A stretch of 64,000 bases of DNA. It comes from Luidia sarsii. Taxonomy: Eukaryota; Echinodermata; Asteroidea; Paxillosida; Luidiidae. The stretch is taken from positions 25,481,632-25,545,631 of the forward strand of contig OX465105.1 in assembly GCA_949987565.1 (NCBI GenBank), given 5' to 3'. The position numbers and the translations under genes are program-made. The notes under the pieces are model-generated. The model ran no database searches. It saw only the letters and a program-made list of their open reading frames with translations, and was not told the origin of the DNA. Position 1 is the first letter of the stretch. The number at the start of each line of letters is the position of its first letter. This document shows positions 10,701-21,400 of this stretch, one piece after another.

Positions 10701-13700
10701 GGGTTAAGCAATGTGTCATGGGAAAAGGGTATTACACTCCTGAATATGCAATCTTAAAAAGCTTCTAGCCAGTAGACAAGGGGGACGATAGGATGGATAG
10801 GTCACACACCAAAATGAATGGAAGGATTGCTCCTTGCCGCTCATGATTTCAGAAAATTGTTCCTCTCCGGCGTAGTCACAGATACTGTGTGACTTCAGGA
10901 CGTCATGGGTTGTGTAAAGCTGGAGGGAAGAAGAACACATTAGATAGCCATTGCTAAGGTTGTTGGAAAGAGCTGGGCTCAATTTGCCGCTTATTAAGTG
11001 TGAACATCTGCTAAGTCTTCCCCTTGTAATCTTATAAATCTTCCCCGTCTTCCACATGTAATGCTAACATCCATGTCACATTCAATTATCACATCCATGT
11101 CACATTCAATTATCACATCCATGTCACATTCATAGATATATCATGATGTTTTACGTCAAGGAGAATGTAATTCAATGAGATAAACACCGAGTGCTCAGTG
11201 CTTATCACGGCGACTAAAAGGGCAAAAACCTCATTGCATTACATGTCACATTCAATGCTCACACCCATGTCACATTCAATGCTCACATCCATGTCACATT
11301 CAATGATCACACCCACGTCACATTCAATGCTCACACCCACGTCACATTCAATGCTCACATTGTGCTCAAATTCGTATCACGAATGTGATGTGATGCAGAG
11401 TGGGGCCTGGTTTCTCACCTGTCTCAGAAAATCGTAGTTGAACTCTCGGATTGCCTGCCACTCCTGCGTTGCATCGGTCACAATGAACGGCACGCCATCA
11501 AACAGATAGTCCTCAGTCACTTCACTGATGCTGACATTCTGCACCATTTCCACCTCTGTGAGGCCCTCACAGTCCTGCGGAGAGAATCCCCGGCGAATAC
11601 CAGTGATGAGCGGCCAAAATATGGAGTTGATTTCCTGCCCAATGCTCACAGATTCTACTGGTTTATGAAAATGGCAAAGAAACCAGTCAGGTTCCTTCTG
11701 GTCATTCAGTCTCCAAAGACTGGAATCTGTTCTGCACAAATTCATTTGAATTATTGAATGCTCCTGGCTGGCGCACCCACCCCGGCAAAGACCATTTGAC
11801 AACTCGGGAAGGCCACCATCTAAGGGCCGGATAGCTCAGATGATAAGAGGTCCGGTCCGATCCTACAACAAAATCTCTCAAGGGTTCACCAGGGATGTCT
11901 GTCACTCTCAAGCATTGGAAACCTTTCACACAATGGCAATTTTGCAAGGTTTCTCAAGCATGAGACATTTTCTCAGGTCTTGCGATTTTTTCTCAGAATC
12001 GTCTGAAAAGGGCTTTCGGCCATAATTTTTGGCTACCTTGCAATCGTCCTCTGTAAGTTTATTCTCAACCATGTACGGATTGGAGATGATGCAATCTTCT
12101 CTGTACAGGTATGTCCAGTCCCAAAATGGCAGAATCTAACGAGTGAAAAAAGATAACGTGACACAAACAAAAATAATTGAAAGTGGGCTTAAATGACAGG
12201 CCTTCATACATTGTGAAGTGGAAGGTTTACGGTGATACCGTGTCACACATCTCTTTTAAGATGGAGTGTGTGGCTCTGAATAGAGCCTGTAACTCAATGT
12301 TTCCGACAGTGTGTACTCTGCCCATCATCTCCTGATGACGGGCACAGTACGTACACTCTGCCTGAAACGTTGAGTTACCAGCTCTTTTCAGGGCCACACA
12401 CTCCGTCTCAAAAGGGATGTGTTACACTGTGTCACCACAAACCTTCCACTTGGTATTTGCACCAGGATGCAAACATTACATATTAATTACGCAGTGGCTG
12501 TTGTTACGGCAGTCGTCCGTGCGGTTCCCTGACTTGATTGTATTTCGTCAGCATTGCAGGCTGGTTGAACCAGTCTATTAGCTGATAGTCTGGTTCCAAG
12601 AGCTAAACATCCTGACAAATACTGTGAAGTCAGGGAACCACACGGACGACTGCCGTAACAACAGCCATTGCGTATTAATTAATATCTAACATTACACATT
12701 CATTTATAATTGCAGTCTACACAGCATGTGAAAAGTCATCAACAATAAGAACTCTTTCCTTGCTCAATATACACACTGGCATGAACAGAAATTTCAAACA
12801 ATTTACAGTAGGTCTGACTTGTCAATCCTAGTAGGACCTCTCTCAAACGTCAAACGCAGAAAAGCCTTTAAGAAAAGTCCTCCTTTGAGGATTCAGAAAG
12901 GTGCTGCTAGGATTGAAACATCAATTATTTTTGTTAGATTAATAGCAACTGTAGTAGTTTAAGCTGCTTAATCACCAACATTTTGCTTTTGAAGTGTAAA
13001 AGGTCATAAGCCACAGGATCCGCATGCCTACCATATTAAATTGTTTCCTGCTAAATAAATAAAGAAGGATGGAATACAAGTCAGAAGCAATGGAGATTGC
13101 ATACTAATTATGCCAAATAGGGTTTGTAAGGCCGTGTCCGAAACGGGCGTCTAGAGCTAGGTCTAGGTCTTCCCCCTATATTGGAAATACTCCGAGTAAC
13201 TTGGACCCGACAAGTCACCCTTTTTTTATCGAATTTTGAAATTTTAAGTCACCCGAAACTCAAATTTTCAAAATTTGATTAAAAAAGGGTGACTTGTCGG
13301 GTCCAAGTTACTTGGACTATATTTGAAATATGCGAAGACATGTACAATAGCCCTAGCCGTAGCTCTGGAACCTTGTTTCGGACACAGCCTCATTCTGTTT
13401 AAGTGAGGAAGACTTAGCACATTTCCATGCTTAAGCGGCTGTTTGTCCGAGTAACTTGGACCCGACTAGTCACCCTTTTCTTATCAAATTTCGATAAAAA
13501 AAAGGGTGACTTGTCGGGTCCAAGTTACTCGGGACTAATTGCGGCTCTATGAAATTGGGAGCAGGTCGCATCTAAAAAGTAAAACAATTCAAGCTAGGCA
13601 ACAACTGACACGAGTGACAGTGACAAGAATGCCACCACAATGTGCCTAGTCCGAGTAACTTGGACCCGACAAGAAATTCCAAAATTTGATAAAAAAAGGC

Positions 13701-14264
13701 CGGGTCACTTGTCGGGTCCAAGTTACTCGGGACTAATTGCGGCTCTATGAAATTTGGCCCAGGTCGCATCTAAAAAGTAAAACAATTCACTGACACAAAA
13801 CTGACACTAGTGACAAAGACAAGCATGCCACCATGTGCCTAGTCCGAGTAACTTGGACCCGACAAGAAATTCCAATATTCGATAAAAAAAAGGGGGACTT
13901 GACTATTATGAATGTGCCACACCCCCATCGTTTTCACCTTCATTTGGAGAGATTTGCCCGCCACGCACATCCAATTGAACGTCCAGGCATTCTGCACCAG
14001 GAGGGCCAGCACGACCGCACCGAGAGCCAGCACCAGCAGCCCGGCCCTGCCCCGCGCCGCCAGGGACCGGAGCACGAGTCCACGCCGGCCCGGCACCGGC
14101 ACCGGGCCGCCCGGGGACCGGGGCTCGCTGCCGCAGCCGCCCAGCGAGAGAAGGGGAGCGGCGCCCCGCCCAATCTGCTCAGCGGTCAGGCCAGAGGACA
14201 GACAGAATTGCACCGCCTCCCTCAAGCTCTCGTCCACCTTGGCCAGGCTGTCGGTTTCTGACAT
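7757..14264 (-). CDS. Type II membrane protein with JmjC/cupin-like ectodomain, function unknown
   Basis: Seven exons join in phase: 14264-13938, 12135-12037, 11574-11419, 10919-10810, 9394-9238, 9011-8879, 7851-7757 (stop 7759-7757). Total 1077 bases, 358 residues. Residues 1-73 are a polar, Arg/Pro/Gly-rich cytosolic tail; residues 74-92 (GLLVLALGAVVLALLVQ) form one membrane segment; the rest would be luminal or extracellular. That part has FWDWTYLYREDC, then VTEDYLFDGVPFIVTDA, which resembles the strand-turn at the start of JmjC/cupin-like domains, then TWFAQIEGSYLVQLRPKE and ILTNEMWELWF, typical of the domain's end. I see no HxD...H iron-binding triad, so catalysis is doubtful. The start ATG opens the head-to-head spacer with THOC5 and follows a GAA-repeat leader. 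The family is uncharacterised as far as I know; exon structure is well supported, function is not. Confidence 0.72.
7998..8197. mobile_element. Hairpin-core retroposon-like element with direct-repeat flanks
   Basis: Two inverted arms (CATTTCGATCCTAGCAGG and CCTGCAGGATCGAAACG) flank a short loop. The element is bounded by a 15-base direct repeat with two mismatches (7998-8012 and 8183-8197). The same family occurs at 40019-40242 with a near-perfect 15-base duplication, and elsewhere. It lies in the last intron of the membrane-protein gene. Confidence 0.6.
9070..9150. mobile_element. Half copy of the hairpin-core element
   Basis: Only the left arm (TTTCGATCCTAGCAGGACC and following CTTTCTCAAAGGCA) is present, in an intron of the membrane-protein gene. 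Confidence 0.55.
9545..9825 (-). mobile_element. Single-copy relative of the 73-bp unit and its neighbouring foldback
   Basis: In reverse complement, 9545-9625 matches most of the 73-bp minisatellite unit, and 9725-9825 matches the foldback at 6180-6345. The order of the two parts is therefore the same as at 6180-7640, which suggests the minisatellite arose by amplifying the end of this dispersed element. Confidence 0.5.
11072..11365. repeat. 24-bp minisatellite in two patches
   Basis: A 24-base unit containing GTCACATTCAAT repeats about three times at 11072-11130 and five times at 11248-11365. The patches are separated by a SINE fragment at 11137-11232. All lie in an intron of the membrane-protein gene. 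Confidence 0.8.
11137..11240 (-). mobile_element. Body fragment of tRNA-derived SINE family A
   Basis: It shares ATGATGTTTTACGTCAAGG, GGAGAATGTAATTCAATGAG and GAGTGCTCAGTGCTT with the fuller copies at 32107-32325 and 36433-36600. The tRNA-like head is missing. Confidence 0.55.
11745..11870 (+). mobile_element. Truncated tRNA-derived SINE family B
   Basis: Contains CCACCATCTAAGGGCCGGAT followed by ATAGCTCAGATGATAAGAG, the A-box half of a tRNA-like head, then stops. It lies in the intron between exons 2 and 3 of the membrane-protein gene. Confidence 0.6.
12221..12463. mobile_element. Palindromic foldback element, GTGAYACC family, best copy
   Basis: The two ends (AGTGGAAGGTTTACGGTGA and its complement at 12444-12463) and the internal motifs around CTCTTTTAAGATGGAGTG are inverted copies across a short centre near 12330, so almost the whole 243 bases can fold back. 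No coding capacity. I could not see a clear target duplication. Partial relatives occur at 1-310, 1396-1525, 3530-3660, 33000-33112, 47405-47462, 51400-51535 and 58935-59052. Confidence 0.75.
12490..12672. mobile_element. 183-bp foldback element with 9-bp target duplication (copy 1)
   Basis: The ends CGCAGTGGCTGTTGTTACG and its complement are inverted copies, and the interior is palindromic too. It is flanked by TATTAATTA at 12481-12489 and 12673-12681, a perfect 9-base target duplication. Nine bases fits Mutator-like (MULE) transposition, so this is probably a non-autonomous MULE-type element; no transposase is in the window. Confidence 0.88.
12808..12970. mobile_element. Diverged hairpin-core element
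   Basis: Arms CAATCCTAGTAGGACC and GGTGCTGCTAGGATTGAAAC face each other across a loop of about 50 bases. The family is that of 7998-8197, but this copy is older. Confidence 0.5.
13131..13392. mobile_element. Foldback element interrupted by a second foldback element
   Basis: Outer arms GGCCGTGTCCGAAAC (13131-13145) and GTTTCGGACACAGCC (13378-13392) are inverted. Between them, 13191-13316 is a different palindrome with arms TCCGAGTAACTTGGACC and its complement, the family seen at 13445, 13649, 13842 and 45270. One MITE has inserted into another. Confidence 0.75.
13445..13905. repeat. Tandemly amplified foldback elements of the GTCCGAGTAACTTGG family
   Basis: Palindromic copies at 13445-13535, 13649-13733 and a truncated one at 13842-13905 share the arm GAGTAACTTGGACCCGAC. 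The DNA between them (about 13534-13648 and 13731-13841) is also duplicated, so the unit of amplification is about 197 bases, element plus neighbour. The last copy ends about 30 bases from the 5' splice site of exon 1 of the membrane-protein gene. Confidence 0.8.
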
Positions 14265-15489
14265 CCTTCTTCTTCTTCTTCGCCTTTAAAGTTGTACTAA
14301 AGTAAAGCTTTACCAATCTCTAAATTAGCACACCATTTACTGTGTCAAGTTCATGAACTTGAGGAAGGCATGGATGAAGGATTCCGGCTGAATTCCCCGA
14401 GGTCCCGAGGTAAAAGAGCTAGCTGAAGCATTGAGGCAGAGAACAGATGGTCGATATTGATATTCTAATCAAAGTAACGGGCAGAGTAGATACGTACATT
14501 CATAAAATTTTATACGATTTAATTATCATTGATTTTTCAATAAAATTACAGTGTACAATCATTCATCCAAGCACTGCATCATCAGTGCATGGTTTGTATA
14601 GATCACAACTTCACACCGTGCACTGTGCATGTGAGGCCCACCCATCCTATATAAAACCAAAACAGCAGAATATTACGGTGTCTCTGAAAGGACAAAGACA
14701 AGTGTTTAAACAGTTTTAACCTGTCTTCCGACCCCCCCCAAAAAAAAAATTATAAAAACGTAATTCATAATAATAATGTGGAGGGGTCCATCCAAAATCC
14801 TTGCAGGAATACGGCTTGGACGGCGTCACATTTTGGAGGTTTTTTTTTTTCTAGGGGTAATTAGTCAAATAAATCTAGACGGCTAAGGTAAGGACACGAA
14901 CATTGAAAAGAAAATGAGAGATGAAGGTCTAATCTACAATTTGTAGTATAGTTACAAGACATGAGAAACTTTTTTAATAAGGGGTCTTTGGAAACTAATT
15001 AACTGATACATTGTAGAACAAGTGAAGCTTAAGACAACCTGGGGGTTCACTCTTCAATTTGGTATGAAATGTGGACCACATCTGGCTTTAAATTTGGCCC
15101 TATTTGGCTGCGGAAGTGGAGGGGTCCATCCCAAAATCCTTGCAGAAATTCGGCTTGGACGACTACACATTTTGGGGGTGTTTTTTTCTGGGGGTAATTA
15201 ACAAAAAATCTAATCGGCTAAGGGCACTAAAATTGAAAAGAATCTGAGAGATGAAGGTCCAAACTACAATTTGAAGTATAGCTACAAGAACTGAGAGACT
15301 TTTGGGCGTGGGATAATTGGCTTTGAAAGCGAGTGTTTTTGTACAGTGTTCAATGGGAGCTCGATTTAGTGTTCTGCACCCCATTGTGCTGCTACAGCGC
15401 CCCCAACGATTCCAATGACACAAACCTTCAACTTTACATTACACTGATTCAGTGATTCTGTCGTGTTGGAATCGGTAACTGGTTGGAAA
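14265..15489. promoter_or_regulatory. Head-to-head spacer between the membrane-protein gene and THOC5
   Basis: The two start codons face away from each other across 1225 bases, so promoters for both must lie here or in upstream noncoding exons. I see no TATA box placed sensibly. A CTT-repeat lies just right of the membrane-protein start codon (14267-14280). Much of the rest is a dispersed repeat (14779-15380). Confidence 0.4.
14779..15380. repeat. Dispersed repeat, first copy, with internal duplication
   Basis: This block is repeated at 54640-55086 with high identity, up to TCAATGGGAGCTC and GTGTTCTGCACCC. Within this copy, GGAGGGGTCCATCC and the about 130 bases after it occur twice (14779 and 15118). 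The class is unknown: no terminal repeats or tRNA head seen. Confidence 0.7.
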
Positions 15490-18400
15490 ATGTCAGTCAC
15501 AACGCTTCAGCTGAAGAAGAAACGAAGGCTGGGGAGTAAGGCCGAGGTGGAGGCTCCCCAAATGTCGGCTTCCAAGGACTTAAAGAAGCTGAAACGGTCG
15601 CAAGACACCGTCGTTCAGGTTTGTGTCAGCGGTGTATGGTTCCTATTGATAAGTTCCCTATTTCCGACATAGCTTGTTACTAGTACTAGTACTAGTACTA
15701 CTACTAGTAGTACTAGTAGTATCGTGGGAACCCCCGTTTTCGACGCTACACGATTTCGACGCTTAGCATTCTAACTCACGTCGCACTATGAAAACAACTC
15801 CGTATAACGATCTCAGACTTCGTATCTTACAGTTGGTTTCCTGCTCTTGTCCGTCACCGAAAATGTGGAAATTTAAGGCTTTTCCAGTAGGCCAAACTCG
15901 TGTTATTCAAAAAGTTGCTCTTTTGGGGTCTATTTTCCTAGGTACAAAATTGGCAGTTGCTTCGAAGCTCCAGTTTTCTTTATTGTTGGTCCTAAAAAAA
16001 ATCTGAGTGTACCATAACAAACCCCAACATCCGTAGAAAAAAAATATATCACGCAACTTGAGGCAGTCCGTTCAGGGTAAAAACTATGGAGCCTCCTATA
16101 GGGCGTCTCGCTTATATATTTTTTTAAATTTATTTTTTATTATTATTTAAAGACAAAAAGTAACATGGCCCAATAGGCTTTTTTTTAAATGAAAAAAATA
16201 AAAGGGCAGCTAGAGAAAGTACCAAGAAGGAGGAAATGTGTCTCTGGAGTGACATTGGGAAAGGTCATAACTGAAAAAGCAGCGAGAAAGAGGATTGTGG
16301 AGTTTTTTTTAAACGTCACAAAAGAAGACATCAACCAGACCAATACGTTTTAAGCATAAATTATGAATGATTTGAGGAAAGTGTTAGAAGCAGTGTGGAA
16401 AAACAAAAACAAAGATGAACACAAAAAAACATACAGGGAAGAATTTTACAGTGCCACACAGCATTTTGAGTTATTTTAAGAATTTATTTTGCGTTTGGCT
16501 GCACTGGGACACCTTACTAAACACCACTGACGAAAATAGGTGACGATGCTTACTGCGCGGTGCGCCGCGGACGTCAACAAAACCGGGTAATCTTACAGAA
16601 GTGACAGGCTTGATCAACCTTCTCTATGATTATTCTGATAGTCTGTGGTGTGGAGAAAGTGACTGGGACCTCTTTAAGTGTGAAACTTTCGTCCACATTG
16701 TTCAGTTTGAAGAAAAGTACTTATATCGTCGAAAACCGGTTATTGGAGGATACTAGTAGTACTAATAGTAATACTACTTTACTAGACCAGTGAGTGATTT
16801 TACTTTTTTTACTGAAGCCTGTAGGGCGAATATTTTAGTTTATGAAGATTTTCCTTTGACACCCTCAGTATAAATTATAAAAGTCTGGGAAAAGCCTAAA
16901 CCAGACAGTGTCGTTTCTCTACATAATTGTTAATACTAATTAACTAGTTATTAGTAAGTTAGTTAATAATTATTATTAATAATACTAATAAGTAATATTG
17001 TAATAAAATAATACTAATACAAATTTTCTTACTAATACTTTAATAGTAATAATAATTAGTAATATTATATTGTGGATTTAGGGGATTTTCAATCCTTCTA
17101 CAGTGAGGGTATTAAACCAAAATCTTTCCTCAAGTTCTGGTCCAGTCAAATGTTCTTTGCCGTTTACGAGTTTGAAATGTCTTTTTTCCTTTTTTTTTTG
17201 CTTTAAAACTACGCAGTGGCTGTTGTTACGGCAGTCGTCCGTGTGGTTCCCTGACTTGATTGTATTTCGTCAGCATTGCAGGCTGGTTGAACCAGTCTAA
17301 AGATTGTTGTTGATGTTGTTGTTATTGTGCAGGATCCTGGCGGATTGTACAGCGAAGAGCAAGAGGTTCTGCGGGGAAGTGCCCAGAAAGATTTGGAGCT
17401 TCACCGCAGCGAGTGTGCGGCCCTGCGCAAACTGATGGACGACATCCAGCAACTCAAGGATGAGGGTGCCAGTGCCTCAGATAAGGTCAGCCAGGGGTCA
17501 CCCCCTTGCATATGAAACTGTGCGGTGGCTCACCTCACACTTGTAATGGGCCACCTCAGCTGTTTGTCTCCAAAATTTGCCACCTCAGATGATCAGATCA
17601 GTCAGATGTCAAAATCAAGCTTAACAAAAACGCAGTGGCTGTTGTTACGGCAGTCGTCCGTGTGGTTCCCTGACTTCACAGTATTTGTCAGGATGTTTAG
17701 CTCTTGGAACCAGACTATCAGCTAATAGACTGGTTCAACCAGCCTGCAATGCTGACGAAATACAATCAAGTCAGGGAACCACACGGACGACTGCCGTAAT
17801 AACAGCCACTGCGTAAAAAAAAAAGAGTAGGCCTACACAAATACAGTCGTACCTTAGCAAGTACAATGGGCTGTGTATGATATAATGTAATGTTTCCTTG
17901 CGCATTACTGTATGTTTCTACATGCACATATTACAGTGATTTAGAATCACTCCCTAGTCCCTATCCAATCTGTGACCTGTGTAACCTCAACGTAGCGCAT
18001 CCACGGTAAACCAAATTTTATCTAGTGAACTACATGTGAGGCCATTTAAAGAAAGAAATTACTTTCTCATCCTAACCTTTTGAACAAAGGAGGATAGGGG
18101 CACTTTTTTTGTTTACCTTTTCCAAAACAATTTCTTTCACTAAAGACGGGTAGTCTAATTTCCAATCGTTTTAAAGTATGGTATGATATGTAGGCTGTGC
18201 ATGTGTGAGGTTCAACGGCTGGAAACAGCGAAAATCAATCAAAATGTTGGCTTCATGCGGCGGCAGAAAAACGATGCTGGCGGGGATGTGAAACTAACAA
18301 TTTTTTGTTTTTATTTGGCCTAACCCATGGAACCTCAATGTAGCGCATCCACAATAGACCAAAACTCTTCTACTGAACTGATTATCGGTTGGCAGCTCAG

Positions 18401-21400
18401 ACTCACAAAGTCCCAGGGGAAACCCTGAAGTCAGCGGGCTGTGCGTTGTTCCTGCGAGACTCGTTGGAGGCTTGCACGTTGGAGTCACGCATTTTGGGGG
18501 TCTTTTCTTACCCCTTTCTTTCCCCCAATTCAGGACGGCCCGATTGCCAGCAAGCGCATGGAGTCGTCGCTGCACTTCATCACGCTGAAGAAGCTGAACC
18601 GCCTGGCTCACCTGCGCTGCAAGAGCGCCCGCGAGACCACCATGGCCGGCAAGCAGCGGGTGGACAGCCTGCACCTGCAGCTACAGAACCTGCTGTACGA
18701 GGTCATGCACCTGCAGAAGGAGATCAAGAAGTGCCGCGAGTTCAAGTACGTCCTGAGTCTGGGGTCCGGGGTGGAGAGGGGGGGGGGGGGGACCGAAACA
18801 TCGTCCCGAGCGCCGAGGGCTTAGGATACAGAATTTGATGAGGGTGCATGGAGGTCCTGCCTCTTTGGCTGCCCTTTCCAAAAGTGATTGATCTGTTGGC
18901 TCCTGTGCAAATGGTTGGATCACTTGTACTACTGGCACAATGGTCTAGTGGATCAATTGTTCTACTAGCTCTATGGTTTAGTGGATTACTTGTACTGCTA
19001 GTCCTATGGTCTAGTGGATCAATTGTACTGGTAGCTCAATGGTTTAGTGGATCACTTGTGCTACAAGCCAATGGTCAAGTGGATCACTTGTACTACTAGC
19101 CCAATGGTGTATTGGATCACTTGTTTGTTCTACTAGCCCAATGGTCTAGTGGATCACTTGTTTGTACTACTAGCCCAATGGTCTAGTAGATCACTTGTAC
19201 TACTAGCCCAATGGTCTAGTAGATCACTTGTACTACTAGCCCAATGGTCTAGTGGATCACTTGTTTGTACTACTAGCCCAATGGTCTAGTAGATCACTTG
19301 TACTACTAGCCCAATAGTCTAGTAGATCACTTGTACTACTAGCCCAATGGTCTAGTGGATCACTTGTACTACAGGCCCAATGGTCTAGTGGATCACTTGT
19401 ACTACTAGCCCAATGGTCTAGTGGATCACTTGTACTACTAGCCCAATGGTCTAGTGGATCACCTGTACTACTAGCCCAATGGTCTAGTGGATCACTTGTA
19501 CTACTAGCCCATGGTCTAGTGGATCACTTGTACTACTAGCCCAATGGTCTAGTGGATCACTTGTACTACTAGCCCAATGGTCTAGTGGATCACCTGTACA
19601 GCTACCCCAATGGTCTAGTTGATCACCTATATTACTAGCCCAATGGTCTAATGGATCACCTGTACTACTAGCCCAATTGTTTAATGAATCACTTGTACTG
19701 CTAGCCCATGGTCGAGTGAATTCTTGTACAATCTGCCAAAATTGATTTCCAGCGCTTTCTTTTTGCTGATTCCCAAAATGGACTTTTGTTGGATTCCTTT
19801 CTGATAATGGACCGTCTGCTCTGTTGCGCAGATCCAAGGATGAGGACATCGAGCTGGTGGAAGTGGAGACATTCTATCGGGAGGCACCGGCTGACATCTC
19901 GTCCCCGCACACCACCAAGAAGGACCCCCACAAGCAGCGTCTAGCCAGGCTAGACTGGGAGCTGGAGCAGAGGAAGAGGTAGGTCAGGCTATTTAGAGTT
20001 TGGATAGCATAGAACGTCACTATAACCAATGATGATACACCAAACATTCGGCTATAACGAACATGCCCTTTGGCTCCCGTTTTTTTTGCACAAAGTAATC
20101 GTTGTGATTCAACCCCACACGCACCCCTGTCATGCATGAATGTTTTTTTGTCCTCGAGTTTCTCAAAGGATGGTCACGTGACAGCCCTTATGACGCGATC
20201 TTGAGTCATACAGGATGAGAACTTAGATCTAAAATGGGAAAAATTGTATAACAAAAACGTCACTTTGTTGCCATGACGTCATCTCAGAAGTATTAACGAG
20301 GTAATGAATAAAAAAAAAAAAATTCATTTAAGCATATTGGGTATGAGTATGAATTTCGTGCATTCATGACAAATAAAAAAAAAAAACCAAAACAAAAAAA
20401 CATGATTTTTCTGATTTAATTTTTGCAACTACATGTATTAGTGTATGGTTCACAATATCCATTTTCGGTCAAAAATGATATGACGTAATCATGACGTCAT
20501 CAAAAAGGTCAAATTTTAGAACACATATAATCTATTGACCAATGACCTTGAAACTTGATGGGCAATTGTCCCAGACATAAGCTATGTGAAGTTACACTGC
20601 TGTAGGAGAGGGGTATCACTCCGTGTCCAAAACCCTCCTGCGCAAGAGTCCTTGCGGGAAGGAGGTTTCCGATCTGATGCTCGTTCGTTTTCTTTTAATC
20701 TTGGGCAGATTGGCGCACAAGCTGAAAACTTGCCAGAGCACCACGGACATTCTGGCTCGGGAGATTAGCACCAAGGAGGAATATCTGGACAATCTGCAGC
20801 CGCAGCTGGCGAACATTCTCAAGGTAGTCCGAGTGCCGGAGGGGCAGCGGGGTACCAGGCAACTCTCAGACAAAAAATGATTGCCGGTGTGATTCATGAC
20901 AAGGGTGCGCAGTCCTTCAAGAGTCGCACGCACAAGTTCCTTTTGCAGATGGCATAAGTAGTCAAGGGCTCTGTCTACTTTAGTTTCTGCTGTGAATCAT
21001 TGATTAGGACATAAGGTTGTCATGTATTGTGTGCAATGTCACGCCTTTTGGACTATTGTTCGCTATAGAACATTGTAAAGAACCAATACCCCAGAACCAA
21101 TGGACCGTTCCCATGAAATATGCAAATAAGAGCTTTACTAAATTGGTGGGTAAACGAGTTTGCGTTGCGTGCAGGTTTTGAAATACGCGCGCAGGAGACG
21201 CTGAATAGCCAATGACCGCACGCCAAGCTGTTAGTGAGAAGGAACGCGCGCACACCCGTGGAAAACTATGATTGGTTGGCAGCTCGCTTGCCCACCAATT
21301 TAGTTAAGCGCATGCGCTAGGTCTAATCTGCATAGTTCATGGGAAAGGTCCATTGAACAACAGATCGGATGTGAAACTGCTCATTGTAAAGAACCAATAC

